Shown piece after piece: positions 1-8,047 of a stretch of 64,000 nucleotides of DNA. Both the position numbers and the translations under genes were made by a program. The DNA lies in NCBI GenBank assembly GCA_036389675.1, contig DASVWI010000019.1, positions 248,001 through 312,000 on the forward strand, written 5' to 3'. The first letter of the stretch is position 1; every line of letters begins with the position of its first letter. Source of the stretch: DASQYE01 sp036389675 (GTDB lineage Bacteria > Acidobacteriota > Blastocatellia > Pyrinomonadales > Pyrinomonadaceae). A model generated the notes under the pieces. That model searched no databases. It was not told the origin of the DNA and saw only the letters and a list, made by a program, of their open reading frames with translations.

Positions 1-162
1 ATCATCGATCAGGCGAAGACGAACGAAGACCTCTATGCGATTCTTTATCACACCATCTCGGGCCACTCCTATCGCCGCATCTCGCGCGACCTGCTGCGGC
101 TGGCGACCGTCTGGAAGATGAGCGCCCTGACTTTGCGCCGAGTGCTGCGCCCGAGCTGGTGA
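1..162 (+). CDS. C-terminal fragment of an unidentified protein
   Basis: Frame 1 is open from the window edge to TGA at 160-162 and gives 53 residues ending in SALTLRRVLRPSW. The codons are GC-rich in third position like the surrounding genes, so this is most likely the true 3' end of a gene that begins outside the window. I do not recognise a family from this tail. The last 13 codons reappear at 1893-1934 with only synonymous differences, which suggests a paralogue or a displaced second copy of the gene end. Confidence 0.6.
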   Translation: MIDQAKTNEDLYAILYHTISGHSYRRISRDLLRLATVWKMSALTLRRVLRPSW

Positions 163-164
163 AG
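121..164 (+). repeat. Direct repeat of a gene 3' end, copy 1
   Basis: These 44 bases cover 13 codons and the stop of the first gene. They match 1893-1936 at 39 positions, and all five differences are synonymous in this frame (Ala, Thr, Leu, Arg, Arg codons). The two copies flank a reversed two-gene block at 180-1766. Confidence 0.8.
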
Positions 165-179
165 TGCGAGCGTGGTACT

Positions 180-1082
180 TCACCGGGACACAGGAATGAG
201 AAACACATCATATGCCCACCGTCCCGTATCTGAACGCTGTCTATCTTCTACTTTCGCGCGGTAGCGAAAAAGATTGCCGTAGCGATCACGTCGCCTCGAT
301 TCCTTGTAATCAAGCGAGATAGTTTGAAGACTAAGTGATGAGAGAGTGTGCAGCTCACCGGGCTCCGAGACGCCGTTATGGTTCGCATCCTGCCACAGAC
401 GCAATCGTGAGAATGTGGCATCTTTACTGTTTATCTTACCGTCGGCGTTGCCGCCGCTCCCCGGTTTATCAAACTCTGCGAGAGCAAGGAAGCCATGAGG
501 TGTGTCGGATGGCGGCTGCGTAGTGAGGTCGCCGAACAACTCCGCACCATTATCAATCTTGCCGTTGCCATTGCGGTCAAAGGCGAGCCATGCATCGTTG
601 GAAGCACTGACCGTCCATGATAATCTTTCGGCTGTGCCGTCACTGTTGAGGTCGAAGTTGACGCCGCCTGCGTTATCTGTCAGATCAAAGCCATTGCCAG
701 CCACGTCAATGAGGATTGGCGAATGCCAGTTCGGACACTGGCATGTTTCGGGGTCGCGATAGCCGCCGTTAGGGCACTCGACGAACTCTCCGCCGTTGCA
801 ACCACCCTCAGCAATAAATCCGCAGTCAGGGCTGTAATAGACATCGTTGACTGTCCACGTTCCTCCGTAGTAGCAGTCACACTTACTAGTATCACCCTGA
901 CAAAGCCTATCCCTGACTTCGACGCGGCTGCCGCCGCTGGCGGCAACCCTGTAGGTACGACTTGAGATGCTACAACCGGCGTAAAAATTACAGGGGTCTC
1001 AATCATTGCAGGCTTGAGTAACAATGCCGGTATAAAGGACACAAGGAGAGGTTTGCACCGGGTTGAAGGAGAGTGCTTTCAT
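180..1082 (-). pseudogene. Broken gene for a secreted Ca-binding (EF-hand-like) protein, in-frame TGA
   Basis: The reading frame from 998 down to 180 encodes a Cys-rich stretch (for example CQGDTSKCDCYYGG and CPNGGYRDPETCQCPNW), then SPILIDVAGNGFDLTD, then two Asp/Asn-rich calcium-binding-like loops (DRNGNGKIDNGAELFG and DANHNGVSEPGELH). This is the usual C-terminal layout of large secreted EF-hand/dockerin-like proteins. No ATG, GTG or TTG lies in this frame between 998 and 705. The next upstream start is ATG at 1080-1082, but TGA at 999-1001 interrupts that frame 27 codons later, between CND and DPC. GTG at 702-704 is the only later start and falls inside the conserved domain. The simplest reading is a nonsense-mutated or 5'-truncated gene; a CGA to TGA change is one possibility. 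The gene on its 5' side at 1104-1766 lies in the same frame, separated by TAA. Confidence 0.65.
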
Positions 1083-1103
1083 TAACGGTGGGGTCGCAAT
1101 CAG

Positions 1104-1766
1104 TTAATACGCGGCCTTGCGCGCTAAGACTGTTTCGCGCAAGGCCGCGTTAGGGTTTGGCAGGTCTATCACCTTCCAGTTTCGCGGATTATCAGGGTCT
1201 TGGCGAAGGATGTGCCCATTATCCCATGCCGTGCCGTCATCGAAAACAATCATCCCGATTCGCACCCTGACGCTATCGAATGAAGCGCTCCCATGCTTCT
1301 CTATGATGAGACCTTTGTATGCCTCGTAGGTTCGGTCAGAGAGTATGATCGCGACCTCTTTATCATTTGCCACAGGATTCGGCGCGGGCGTGTCAGCAAA
1401 ATCTCCCGGTAAAAGCGGCATCCGGCCATAGCTGACTGGTATCAGCACACCGTGCGCCTCAGGTATCGTGTCGGGAGCCGTAATGTAAACGTACACTTCC
1501 ATATACACGATTGCTTTGCCCGACTTGTTCTTGACCTTGAAGGTGATGCCCTTCAACCAGTCCTCGCTTCCCTGAAACTTGCTGCCGAACTTGACGGACT
1601 GTTTGCCCCCCTGCAAAGTGCTAACCTGCGTATCAACTATCTCGACAGGCTCTTTGGGCTGGAACATCTTTTCTATACCTCGCTCGCGGTTTCCCTGACC
1701 ATAACAGAGAGCCGGAAGCAACAGGCATAAAGAGATAATGATTGAGCGGTGAGAGAAGGGGTACAT
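1104..1766 (-). CDS. Secreted hypothetical protein, 220 aa
   Basis: The protein opens with a clear signal peptide (a hydrophobic run IIISLCLLLPALCYG, with cleavage expected near YGQ). The mature part is soluble and mixed alpha/beta, with no domain I can name. It contains a beta-rich half (VKNKSGKAIVYMEVYVYI) and ends in LRETVLARKAAY. ATG at 1766 is the natural start because it precedes the signal sequence directly. The stop lies 21 bases before the ATG of the broken calcium-binding gene, in the same frame, so the two were probably a co-transcribed exported pair. Both point against the surrounding genes and sit between two copies of a gene 3' end, consistent with an inserted block. Confidence 0.75.
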   Translation of the reverse strand: MYPFSHRSIIISLCLLLPALCYGQGNRERGIEKMFQPKEPVEIVDTQVSTLQGGKQSVKFGSKFQGSEDWLKGITFKVKNKSGKAIVYMEVYVYITAPDTIPEAHGVLIPVSYGRMPLLPGDFADTPAPNPVANDKEVAIILSDRTYEAYKGLIIEKHGSASFDSVRVRIGMIVFDDGTAWDNGHILRQDPDNPRNWKVIDLPNPNAALRETVLARKAAY

Positions 1767-1892
1767 AATGTCGCTCCTTAGGTGTTCAGTGATGGTGTGA
1801 GGCTAATGTGATTCCGGGGATTCCATTAGCAGTCAGGTGCAACGCGGGCATCATACGCCGAGCATCTTGAATGTTCAAGAGAATCAAATGAA

Positions 1893-1936
1893 AGCGCGCT
1901 GACCCTGCGGCGCGTGCTGCGCCCGAGCTGGTGAAG
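1893..1936 (+). repeat. Direct repeat of a gene 3' end, copy 2 (gene remnant)
   Basis: These 44 bases encode SALTLRRVLRPSW and a stop, the same peptide as the end of the gene at 1-162, using five different synonymous bases. The codons upstream of 1893 no longer resemble that gene. The synonymous-only divergence implies this copy once belonged to a functional coding sequence. Confidence 0.75.
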
Positions 1937-2020
1937 CCTTGCGCTGCATGAGCTTGAACCTATATTCTTCCGACCTGAATCTAATTTTTGCTAATCGAAC
2001 ATAAAGCAGAATCGAAACAA

Positions 2021-2120
2021 GGGGGACAGGGATGAAGTAGGATAAAGGCTGGAAGCATTAGGGCATGAATGCTCTATCGCTTTTTCTTTATCCTGTACAT
2101 CTTGTCTATCCCTGTTAATT
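2021..2120. repeat. Heptad-arm inverted element (CAGGGAT type)
   Basis: The left arm at 2021-2047 (GGACAGGGATGAAG then GGATAAAG) pairs with the right arm at 2086-2120 (CTTTATCC then ATCCCTGTTAATT); the right arm carries about one extra unit. The loop holds AAGCATT and AATGCT, a motif seen in other loops of the family. It ends ten bases before the ATG of the ferredoxin/NrfD gene. Confidence 0.7.
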
Positions 2121-2129
2121 CCTATCTTG

Positions 2130-3671
2130 ATGAGAGAGCTACCCGTTTACTCCGCTACTGTGGACAACCCGGTTCAGTGGGGCAAGGTGATTGACCACAC
2201 GCGCTGCATCGGCTGCCATGCCTGCACGACGGCCTGCAAGTCCGAGAACTTAGTCCCTCTTTCGGTAACTCGCACTTACGTGAAGCACGTGGATGTCGGC
2301 GAGTTTCCGCAAACGCGGCGGGCACATCAGGTGACGCGCTGTAATCAGTGCGCGCACGCTCCATGTGTGACGGCCTGCCCGACAGCCGCGATGTTCAAAC
2401 GGGCGGACGGGATAGTTGATTTCGATAAATCGATCTGCATCGGCTGCAAGGCCTGCATGGCGGCCTGCCCTTACGATGCTATCTTCATCAACCCGGAAGA
2501 CCACTCGGCGGAGAAGTGCAACTTTTGCGCGCACCGCATAGACATGGGCCTTGAGCCGGCCTGCGTCGTCGTCTGCCCGACAGAGGCCATACTGGTCGGT
2601 GATATGAACGACCCGGCATCGAGAGTCGCGCAGGTTGTGAATCGCGATGCAGTCAGTGTCCGTCGGCCCGAGAAGGAGACGCTCCCCAAGCTCTTCTACA
2701 AGGGGGCGCATCAGGCGACGCTCGACCCGCTCGCGGCGAGGCGGCCCGCGGGCGGGCTCTTTATGTGGAGCGAGCAGAAGCCGGGTGCTGACGCGGTCGT
2801 CTCCGGCAATCCGCATTTCGTCAACACTTCCGCCGCCGCGCTTCTCTCTTACGATGTGCCGCACTCGATTCCGTGGGACTGGCGCGTGAGCCTCTACACC
2901 TGGACAAAGGGGCTGGCCGCGGGCACGTATCTCCTGCCGCTGCTCATGGTCGCGTTCGGCCTGATGAGGATTGATAGCCCTTTGTGGCTCTGGGTTGGGC
3001 CAATAGCGGCGGGCACGTTTTTAGCCGCGACAGGCGGCCTGCTCATCTGGGATCTTGAGCACCCCACACGTTTTTACTTGATCTTTACCCGTCCGCAATG
3101 GAAGAGCTGGCTGGTGCGCGGGGCTTTCATCATCGCGGGCTATTCGCTTGTCCTCGCGCTTCATTTCGCGGCGAGCCTTGCCGGAAGCACAACCATGCAG
3201 CGCATACTGAGCTTGCCCGGACTACCGCTTGCGGCGATGACGGCGGTCTATACGGCCTATCTCTTCGCGCAGGCGAAGGCGCGCGACATGTGGCAGAACC
3301 CTCTGCTTCCCCCTCATCTGCTTTTACAGTCTCTACTGCTCGGCTCGGCTGCGCTCGCGCCTTTCGCCGTCTGGCTTGAGCCCGCGCTGCTGCGTACGTT
3401 GTTATGGATACTGGGCGCGAGCAGCACCTCGCACCTGCTGATGGTGTGGGGCGAAGTTACCCTGCCTCATCCGACGGCGCATGCGCGGCTGGCCGTTTGG
3501 GAGATGATGCGAAACAGGTATCGCGCGTTCTTCTGGGCCAGTGCGGCGCTGTCATTGGTCGGAGTCTTTGCCCCCTGGCTCGGACTCGCCGTTGTCCCGT
3601 TGGCTCTCGCGGGTCTTCTGCTTTACGAGCACGCCTATGTTCAGGCGGGCCAGTCTGTGCCGCTGGCATAA
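2130..3671 (+). CDS. Fused four-cluster ferredoxin / NrfD-type membrane subunit of a CISM oxidoreductase
   Basis: The first 150 residues carry four Cys clusters of a DmsB/NrfC/PsrB-type electron-transfer subunit (CIGCHACTTAC near residue 27, CNQCAHAPCVTAC, CIGCKACMAAC, CNFCAHRIDMGLEPACVVVC), so up to four [4Fe-4S] centres. From about residue 250 there are about eight hydrophobic segments of the NrfD/PsrC quinone-interacting family. In most organisms these are two proteins; here they form one 513-residue chain. It would pass electrons between the membrane quinone pool and the molybdenum subunit at 4460-7378. No Tat or Sec signal precedes the Fe-S part, so that part should face the cytoplasm. 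TTG at 2127 lies directly before the chosen ATG at 2130. The substrate of the complex cannot be read from this subunit. Confidence 0.88.
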   Translation: MRELPVYSATVDNPVQWGKVIDHTRCIGCHACTTACKSENLVPLSVTRTYVKHVDVGEFPQTRRAHQVTRCNQCAHAPCVTACPTAAMFKRADGIVDFDKSICIGCKACMAACPYDAIFINPEDHSAEKCNFCAHRIDMGLEPACVVVCPTEAILVGDMNDPASRVAQVVNRDAVSVRRPEKETLPKLFYKGAHQATLDPLAARRPAGGLFMWSEQKPGADAVVSGNPHFVNTSAAALLSYDVPHSIPWDWRVSLYTWTKGLAAGTYLLPLLMVAFGLMRIDSPLWLWVGPIAAGTFLAATGGLLIWDLEHPTRFYLIFTRPQWKSWLVRGAFIIAGYSLVLALHFAASLAGSTTMQRILSLPGLPLAAMTAVYTAYLFAQAKARDMWQNPLLPPHLLLQSLLLGSAALAPFAVWLEPALLRTLLWILGASSTSHLLMVWGEVTLPHPTAHARLAVWEMMRNRYRAFFWASAALSLVGVFAPWLGLAVVPLALAGLLLYEHAYVQAGQSVPLA

Positions 3672-3777
3672 ACAAGAGAGAGCGCACGCTCTCCTGCGAA
3701 GCTTCGGAAAGATTTAAGAGTGTATGCGTCCCTGTGTGTGGCGCGATGAAAACTTGCATAGAGAGGATGAAAGAAGC

Positions 3778-4413
3778 ATGTCTAAAAGCCCCCGGCCCAT
3801 TTGGCGTAGCGTACAGGTTGGCCTGTGCCTGCTCGCGCTCGCGGTCTTTCTCATCTGGCCTGCCGGAGCAGAGGTGAGCGGGCCTGCCGGCGAGCCGCCC
3901 GTCTGCGCCTGTTGTTCCGATGAAGGCGAGTGGTATGAAATGCGTCAGCCGCTGGACAGCTCGCAACGCGCCGAGCTTGAGCGGATGAGATTTTCCGCGA
4001 CCGCTAACACCTACCAGTCGGCGGCGGATGACGGCGAGCTGGCTTCCACCTTTGCGCTGACGCAAAAACGCAACGGCCTGCGATGGGAGTTGAGATTCCG
4101 CGACGAGCAGGGGAAAACCGGCACGCTCTCCTTCACGCTCCCTGCGACCATGATCTCCTACGGCACGGATTTGCACGACAGCCCTCCGGGCGGCACGGGG
4201 CCGTCGCTCTACAAGGAATGGCGGTTCACCGGGCCGGCGCAGGTCACGGGTATCTTCAAAAAGGGCACGATGCGTGCCCCGCAGTATCGTCTGATTTTGC
4301 AGGGCCGTGGGAATCGCTGCCCGATGATGGAGGATTTCCAGCACTGGACGTTACAGCTCACGAGCGGTCGCGTCTCCTACAGCTTCTACGGCTCGCTGAG
4401 TAAGCCCTCTTAA
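3778..4413 (+). CDS. Exported hypothetical protein between CISM subunits
   Basis: This 211-residue protein starts at ATG 3778, chosen because GAAAGAAG lies just upstream and a signal peptide follows immediately (hydrophobic VQVGLCLLALAVFLIWPAGA). An upstream in-frame ATG at 3724 would put about 18 charged residues before the signal. The mature part has a Cys motif CACCSDEGEW near its N terminus and a further Cys near its C terminus, and is otherwise beta-rich without a domain I recognise. Its place between the electron-transfer subunit and the catalytic subunit suggests a role linked to that complex, for example a periplasmic partner, but nothing in the sequence proves it. Confidence 0.75.
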   Translation: MSKSPRPIWRSVQVGLCLLALAVFLIWPAGAEVSGPAGEPPVCACCSDEGEWYEMRQPLDSSQRAELERMRFSATANTYQSAADDGELASTFALTQKRNGLRWELRFRDEQGKTGTLSFTLPATMISYGTDLHDSPPGGTGPSLYKEWRFTGPAQVTGIFKKGTMRAPQYRLILQGRGNRCPMMEDFQHWTLQLTSGRVSYSFYGSLSKPS

Positions 4414-4459
4414 GAAGAGGTTGAGAGAAGAGGGTGCGTCTCTTTGCGGTGTGAGAGTT

Positions 4460-7378
4460 ATGAAGCCGAATGAATTGAACAAAAGAGTGAGCGCGGCGCG
4501 CAGGGAAACAGAAGGCCGTGGCGAGACCTTTTATCCCGGGCCGAGCCGCATCCACTTAGCCGCTTTCCCGCCCAGGGAGCGTTGGGACGACTGGGTCGAG
4601 CTTGATTCAAGGAGTTGGCCCGAGAGGAAAGAGCGACGCTACATGCTCGTGCCGACGACCTGCTTCAACTGCGAATCGGCGTGTGGTCTGCTGGCCTACG
4701 TCGACAAAGAGAGCTTGCAGGTACAGAAGTTCGAGGGCAATCCGGAGCATCCCGGCTCGCGCGGGCGCAACTGCGCGAAAGGCCCGGCGACCCTCAACCA
4801 GATCACAGACCCAGACCGTATTCTCTACCCGCTCAAGCGCGTGGGCCGACGCGGCGCGGGCAAGTGGGCACGCGTCTCTTGGGACGAAGCCATGGATGAT
4901 ATAGCCGCGCGCATTCGCCGGGCGATCATCGAAGGGCGGCGCAACGAGATCATGTATCACGTCGGGCGTCCGGGCGAAGACGGATTCACCGAGCGAATAC
5001 TCGCGGCGTGGGGCGTCGACGGCCACAACTCGCACACCAACGTCTGCTCGTCCAGCAGTCGCGCCGGTTATCAATACTGGATGGGGCTTGATCGCCCGAG
5101 CCCCGATCATGCGAACGCCAAGGTCATTCTGCTCATCAGCTCTCATCTGGAAACGGGCCACTACTTTAACCCGCACGCGCAGCGGGTGATTGAAGCGAAG
5201 GCTGCGGGCGCGAAGTTGATAGTCTTCGACACGCGCCTCTCCAATACGGCGACGCATGCCGATTACTGGGTCTCGCCCGTCCCCGGCTCGGAAGCCGCCA
5301 TCCTGCTCGCGATAGCCAACTACCTGATCGCGCACGAACTCTATAACCGAGACTTCGTGCGCCGCTGGTGGAACTGGGAAGAGTACATGGCCGTGGAGCG
5401 CCCGGAGATAGAGACCAGCTTCGAGAATTTCGAGCGCGTGTTGAAAGAGCTTTACGGCGGCTACACCTTCGAGTTCGCGGCGCGGGAGTCAGGCGTTGAC
5501 ACGCAGGTGATCCAAGAGTTGGCCCGTGTGGTTTCCACCGCCGGGACTCGTTTCAGCAGCCACAACTGGCGGAGCGCGGCAGCCGGAAACAGCGGCGGCT
5601 GGCAGGTGGCGCGCTCGCTTCTGATGTTGAATGCCTTGCTCGGAGCAATCGCCACGGAGGGCGGCGTCTTCCCGAACGCCTGGAATAAGTTTGTGCCGAA
5701 GCCCATCCATACGCCTCCGCATCCGCCTGCATGGAACGAGCTGACCTGGCCCAGAGAGTATCCGCTCGGGATGAACGAGATGTCTTTCTTGCTCCCGCAC
5801 TTTTTAAAGGACGGGCGCGGCAAGCTCGATCTCTATTTCACGCGCGTTTATAACCCGGTGTGGACCAATCCGGACGGCTTCTCATGGGTGGAAGCCTTAA
5901 CGGACGAGAGCCTCGTCGGTTGTTACGTGGCGCTGACGCCGACATGGAACGAGACCTCTTACTTCGCCGATTACATTCTGCCGATGGGCCACGGGTCTGA
6001 GCGCCACGACCTGCACTCCTACGAGACGCACGACGCGCAGTGGATAGGCTTTCGCCAGCCGGTGCTGCGCGCGGCGCGTGGGCGCTCGGGCGAGACCATA
6101 AGGGATACGCGGGAGATCAACCCGGGCGAGGTCTGGGAGGAAAACGAGTTCTGGCTCGAATTATCCTGGCGCATCGACCCGGAGGGCGAGCTGGGCATAC
6201 GTCAGTTCGTCGAATCCAAACAGGAGCCGGGCCAACGTCTGGGCGTTGAAGAATACTACGGCTACATCTTCGAGAACTCAGTGCCGGGGCTGCCTGAGCA
6301 GGCGGCGCGGGAAGGCCTGACGCCGCTTGAGTACATGCGGCGCTACGGAGCCTTTGAAGTTCGCAAGAAGGTTGGAGCGATTTACGAAGAGGCCGTGCCG
6401 GAGGACGAGCTTGAGGACGTGCGCTGCGATAGGTTCGGACGTGTTTATACGAGAGCGCCGAAGCCCGCTTCAACCAACGTCGTGCCCATTCCCAGCCCCG
6501 ACCCGGACGAGGAAGGCCGAAGGCTCGTCGGCGTCCGTGTTGACGACCTCGTACTTCGCGGCTTCCCGACCCCGAGCGGACGCCTTGAGTTTTATTCGAG
6601 CACGCTTGCCCGTTGGGGCTGGCCCGAATACGCTTTGCCGACCTACATCAAAAGCCACGTTCACACCGAAGCGCTGGCGGAAGATCAGACGATTCTCATC
6701 TCTACCTTTCGCCTGCCCGTGCAGATACACACGCGCAGCGCCAACGCCAAATGGCTGGATGAAATCGCGCACACCAATCCTCTCTGGATTCACCCGGGCC
6801 ATGCGTCGCGGCTGGGCCTCGGCACGGGCGACCTCGTGCGCGTCGAAACAGAGATCGGCTACTTCGTCGTTCGCGCATGGGTCACCGAGGGCATCCGCCC
6901 CGGCGTCGTCGCATGCAGTCATCACATGGGACGGTGGAAACTGACGGACGAGGGGCAGCGACAATTGATGGCGACCGTCTCGCTCGCTCATCAGGGAACA
7001 GAATGGGGATTGAAACGCGAGCGAGGCGTCGTGCCCTACGAGTCGACTGATGCGGACACGCTGCGCATCTGGTGGACGGACGTTGGCGTGCATCAGAACC
7101 TGACCTTCCCCGTTCATCCAGACCCCGTCTCCGGCATGCACTGCTGGCATCAGGCAGTGCGCGTAAAACGCGCCGCGCCCGATGATAAGTACGGCGACAT
7201 CTCTGTCGATACGCACAAATCGCGCGAGGTCTACCGGCGCTGGCTGACGATGACACGCCCCGCAGACAAGTCCTCCCCCGACGGCACTCGCAGACCCTAC
7301 TGGCTGCTGCGACCCCTCAAACCCGCGCGAGAATTTTTCAGATTGCCAGAAGAACAGGAACCTGTGAGCGTGGACTAG
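4460..7378 (+). CDS. Molybdopterin (Mo-bisPGD) oxidoreductase catalytic subunit, CISM family
   Basis: This 972-residue protein belongs to the DMSO-reductase superfamily. The N-terminal [4Fe-4S] motif is C68-x2-C71-x3-C75-x29-C105. Cys195 in HTNVCSSSS stands where the molybdenum ligand is found. A molydopterin-dinucleotide-binding C-terminal domain follows from about residue 750 (RSANAKWLDEIAHTNPLWIH, then GDLVRVETEIGY). There is no twin-arginine signal, so the enzyme should be cytoplasmic. Cytoplasmic location, size, and an NrfD partner fit sulfite dehydrogenases of the SoeA type, with thiosulfate, polysulfide, tetrathionate and arsenic enzymes as alternatives; the substrate is not settled. 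ATG 4460 is preferred over an in-frame TTG at 4421. A toxin-antitoxin pair now separates it from its likely chaperone gene at 8048. Confidence 0.87.
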   Translation: MKPNELNKRVSAARRETEGRGETFYPGPSRIHLAAFPPRERWDDWVELDSRSWPERKERRYMLVPTTCFNCESACGLLAYVDKESLQVQKFEGNPEHPGSRGRNCAKGPATLNQITDPDRILYPLKRVGRRGAGKWARVSWDEAMDDIAARIRRAIIEGRRNEIMYHVGRPGEDGFTERILAAWGVDGHNSHTNVCSSSSRAGYQYWMGLDRPSPDHANAKVILLISSHLETGHYFNPHAQRVIEAKAAGAKLIVFDTRLSNTATHADYWVSPVPGSEAAILLAIANYLIAHELYNRDFVRRWWNWEEYMAVERPEIETSFENFERVLKELYGGYTFEFAARESGVDTQVIQELARVVSTAGTRFSSHNWRSAAAGNSGGWQVARSLLMLNALLGAIATEGGVFPNAWNKFVPKPIHTPPHPPAWNELTWPREYPLGMNEMSFLLPHFLKDGRGKLDLYFTRVYNPVWTNPDGFSWVEALTDESLVGCYVALTPTWNETSYFADYILPMGHGSERHDLHSYETHDAQWIGFRQPVLRAARGRSGETIRDTREINPGEVWEENEFWLELSWRIDPEGELGIRQFVESKQEPGQRLGVEEYYGYIFENSVPGLPEQAAREGLTPLEYMRRYGAFEVRKKVGAIYEEAVPEDELEDVRCDRFGRVYTRAPKPASTNVVPIPSPDPDEEGRRLVGVRVDDLVLRGFPTPSGRLEFYSSTLARWGWPEYALPTYIKSHVHTEALAEDQTILISTFRLPVQIHTRSANAKWLDEIAHTNPLWIHPGHASRLGLGTGDLVRVETEIGYFVVRAWVTEGIRPGVVACSHHMGRWKLTDEGQRQLMATVSLAHQGTEWGLKRERGVVPYESTDADTLRIWWTDVGVHQNLTFPVHPDPVSGMHCWHQAVRVKRAAPDDKYGDISVDTHKSREVYRRWLTMTRPADKSSPDGTRRPYWLLRPLKPAREFFRLPEEQEPVSVD

Positions 7379-7426
7379 CCCGTAATCGTAAGGCTTGGAA
7401 GAAGCATACAAGCAGTCTGGTGAGCG

Positions 7427-7636
7427 TTAGTTAGTCTTATCTAGTCGGCTCTCTATTTCCGCCAGGGAGATAGTCGGCGCATCGTGTTCAGCATCTTTGG
7501 CGGCGCGCAGGTCTAACAAATCCTCCACGTCGGCGAGCCATTCTTGCAGCGCGACAAATTCTTCGTAGGGCAATATGGCAAACTCTTTTCTGCCGTCTTT
7601 GGTCAGGATTTCAGGATGTAGCTCAGGTCTGCTCAT
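7427..7636 (-). CDS. Phd/YefM-like antitoxin
   Basis: The 69-residue product starts at ATG 7636 with MSRPELHPEILTKDGRKEFA and contains FAILPYEEFVALQEWLADVEDLLDLRAA, the N-terminal beta-strand/helix pattern of Phd/YefM-type antitoxins followed by an acidic C-terminal region expected to wrap the toxin. It lies 7 bases downstream of a RelE/ParE-like gene on the same strand, so the order is toxin first, antitoxin second. A longer in-frame ORF start upstream overlaps the toxin gene and is unlikely. It should neutralise the toxin and probably repress the pair. Confidence 0.82.
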   Translation of the reverse strand: MSRPELHPEILTKDGRKEFAILPYEEFVALQEWLADVEDLLDLRAAKDAEHDAPTISLAEIESRLDKTN

Positions 7637-7643
7637 AGGTTTC

Positions 7644-7886
7644 TCACGAATACGCGCGGCTGCGATGTTTGATGCGATAGATGATAACGCGGTCGCCTTC
7701 GATTTCAAATAGCACGCGGTAATCGCCAACACGCAAACGAAATTCGGGAGTGAAGTTGGTCAAGCGTTTTACGTCACCTGCCAGATCGTTTTCCAGCCCG
7801 CGAATCTTCTCCAACACGCGCCGCGCCACAGGACGATCAAGCGCCTCCATGTCTTTAACCGCGCGCGGCTTGAATTCTATATGCAT
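7644..7886 (-). CDS. RelE/ParE-family toxin
   Basis: This 80-residue protein (MHIEFKPRAVKDMEALDRP and onward) has the RelE/ParE fold signature: an N-terminal strand, two helices rich in basic residues, and the C-terminal strands FRLRVGDYRVLFEIEGDRVIIYRIKHR. The R-x-G-x-Y-R-V-x-F motif is typical of mRNA-cutting RelE toxins. ATG 7886 is preferred to TTG at 7913. The pair points against the flanking molybdoenzyme genes and looks like a later insertion between the catalytic subunit and its chaperone. Confidence 0.86.
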   Translation of the reverse strand: MHIEFKPRAVKDMEALDRPVARRVLEKIRGLENDLAGDVKRLTNFTPEFRLRVGDYRVLFEIEGDRVIIYRIKHRSRAYS

Positions 7887-7984
7887 TAGTTTTTCGCCCG
7901 GCTTGAGAGCCAACTATTGTGCCACTTTAGCCGCGCCTTCTTGCCTATAGGCACGCGTCTCTTTCAAGCTATATTATACTTAAC

Positions 7985-8009
7985 TTCTCTTCATATATGC
8001 TGAAGAGAA
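7985..8009. promoter_or_regulatory. Inverted repeat in the divergent region between toxin and chaperone genes
   Basis: TTCTCTTCA at 7985-7993 and TGAAGAGAA at 8001-8009 form a perfect 9-bp inverted repeat with a 7-base spacer. It follows an AT-rich stretch (TATTATACT) and lies between the divergent toxin and TorD-like genes. It could be an operator or a hairpin; no direct evidence separates the two. Confidence 0.45.
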
Positions 8010-8047
8010 ATGAAGAACAGAAATCAAGGTAACCGATTCACATAGAC

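Larger units (their letters stand above)
1767..2129. other. Intergenic region with a gene-end remnant and a heptad hairpin
   Basis: This 363-bp stretch holds the second copy of the gene 3' end (1893-1936) and a hairpin element with 7-bp-type arms (2021-2120). It is the divergent upstream region for the secreted protein at 1104-1766 and the ferredoxin/NrfD gene at 2130. I see no convincing ORF and no clear sigma-70 promoter. Confidence 0.6.

Noticed and set aside
999..1001. TGA read as selenocysteine
   Set aside because: The surrounding protein is a Cys-rich extracellular calcium-binding type, not a redox enzyme, and no hairpin directly after the TGA was recognised. Nonsense mutation is simpler.
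680..1042. Minus-strand frame of 120 codons overlapping the calcium-binding gene
   Set aside because: It gives an Ala/Thr/Ser-rich sequence without motifs, whereas the alternative frame gives the Cys-rich part continuous with the conserved domain. It could only matter if a frameshift is involved.
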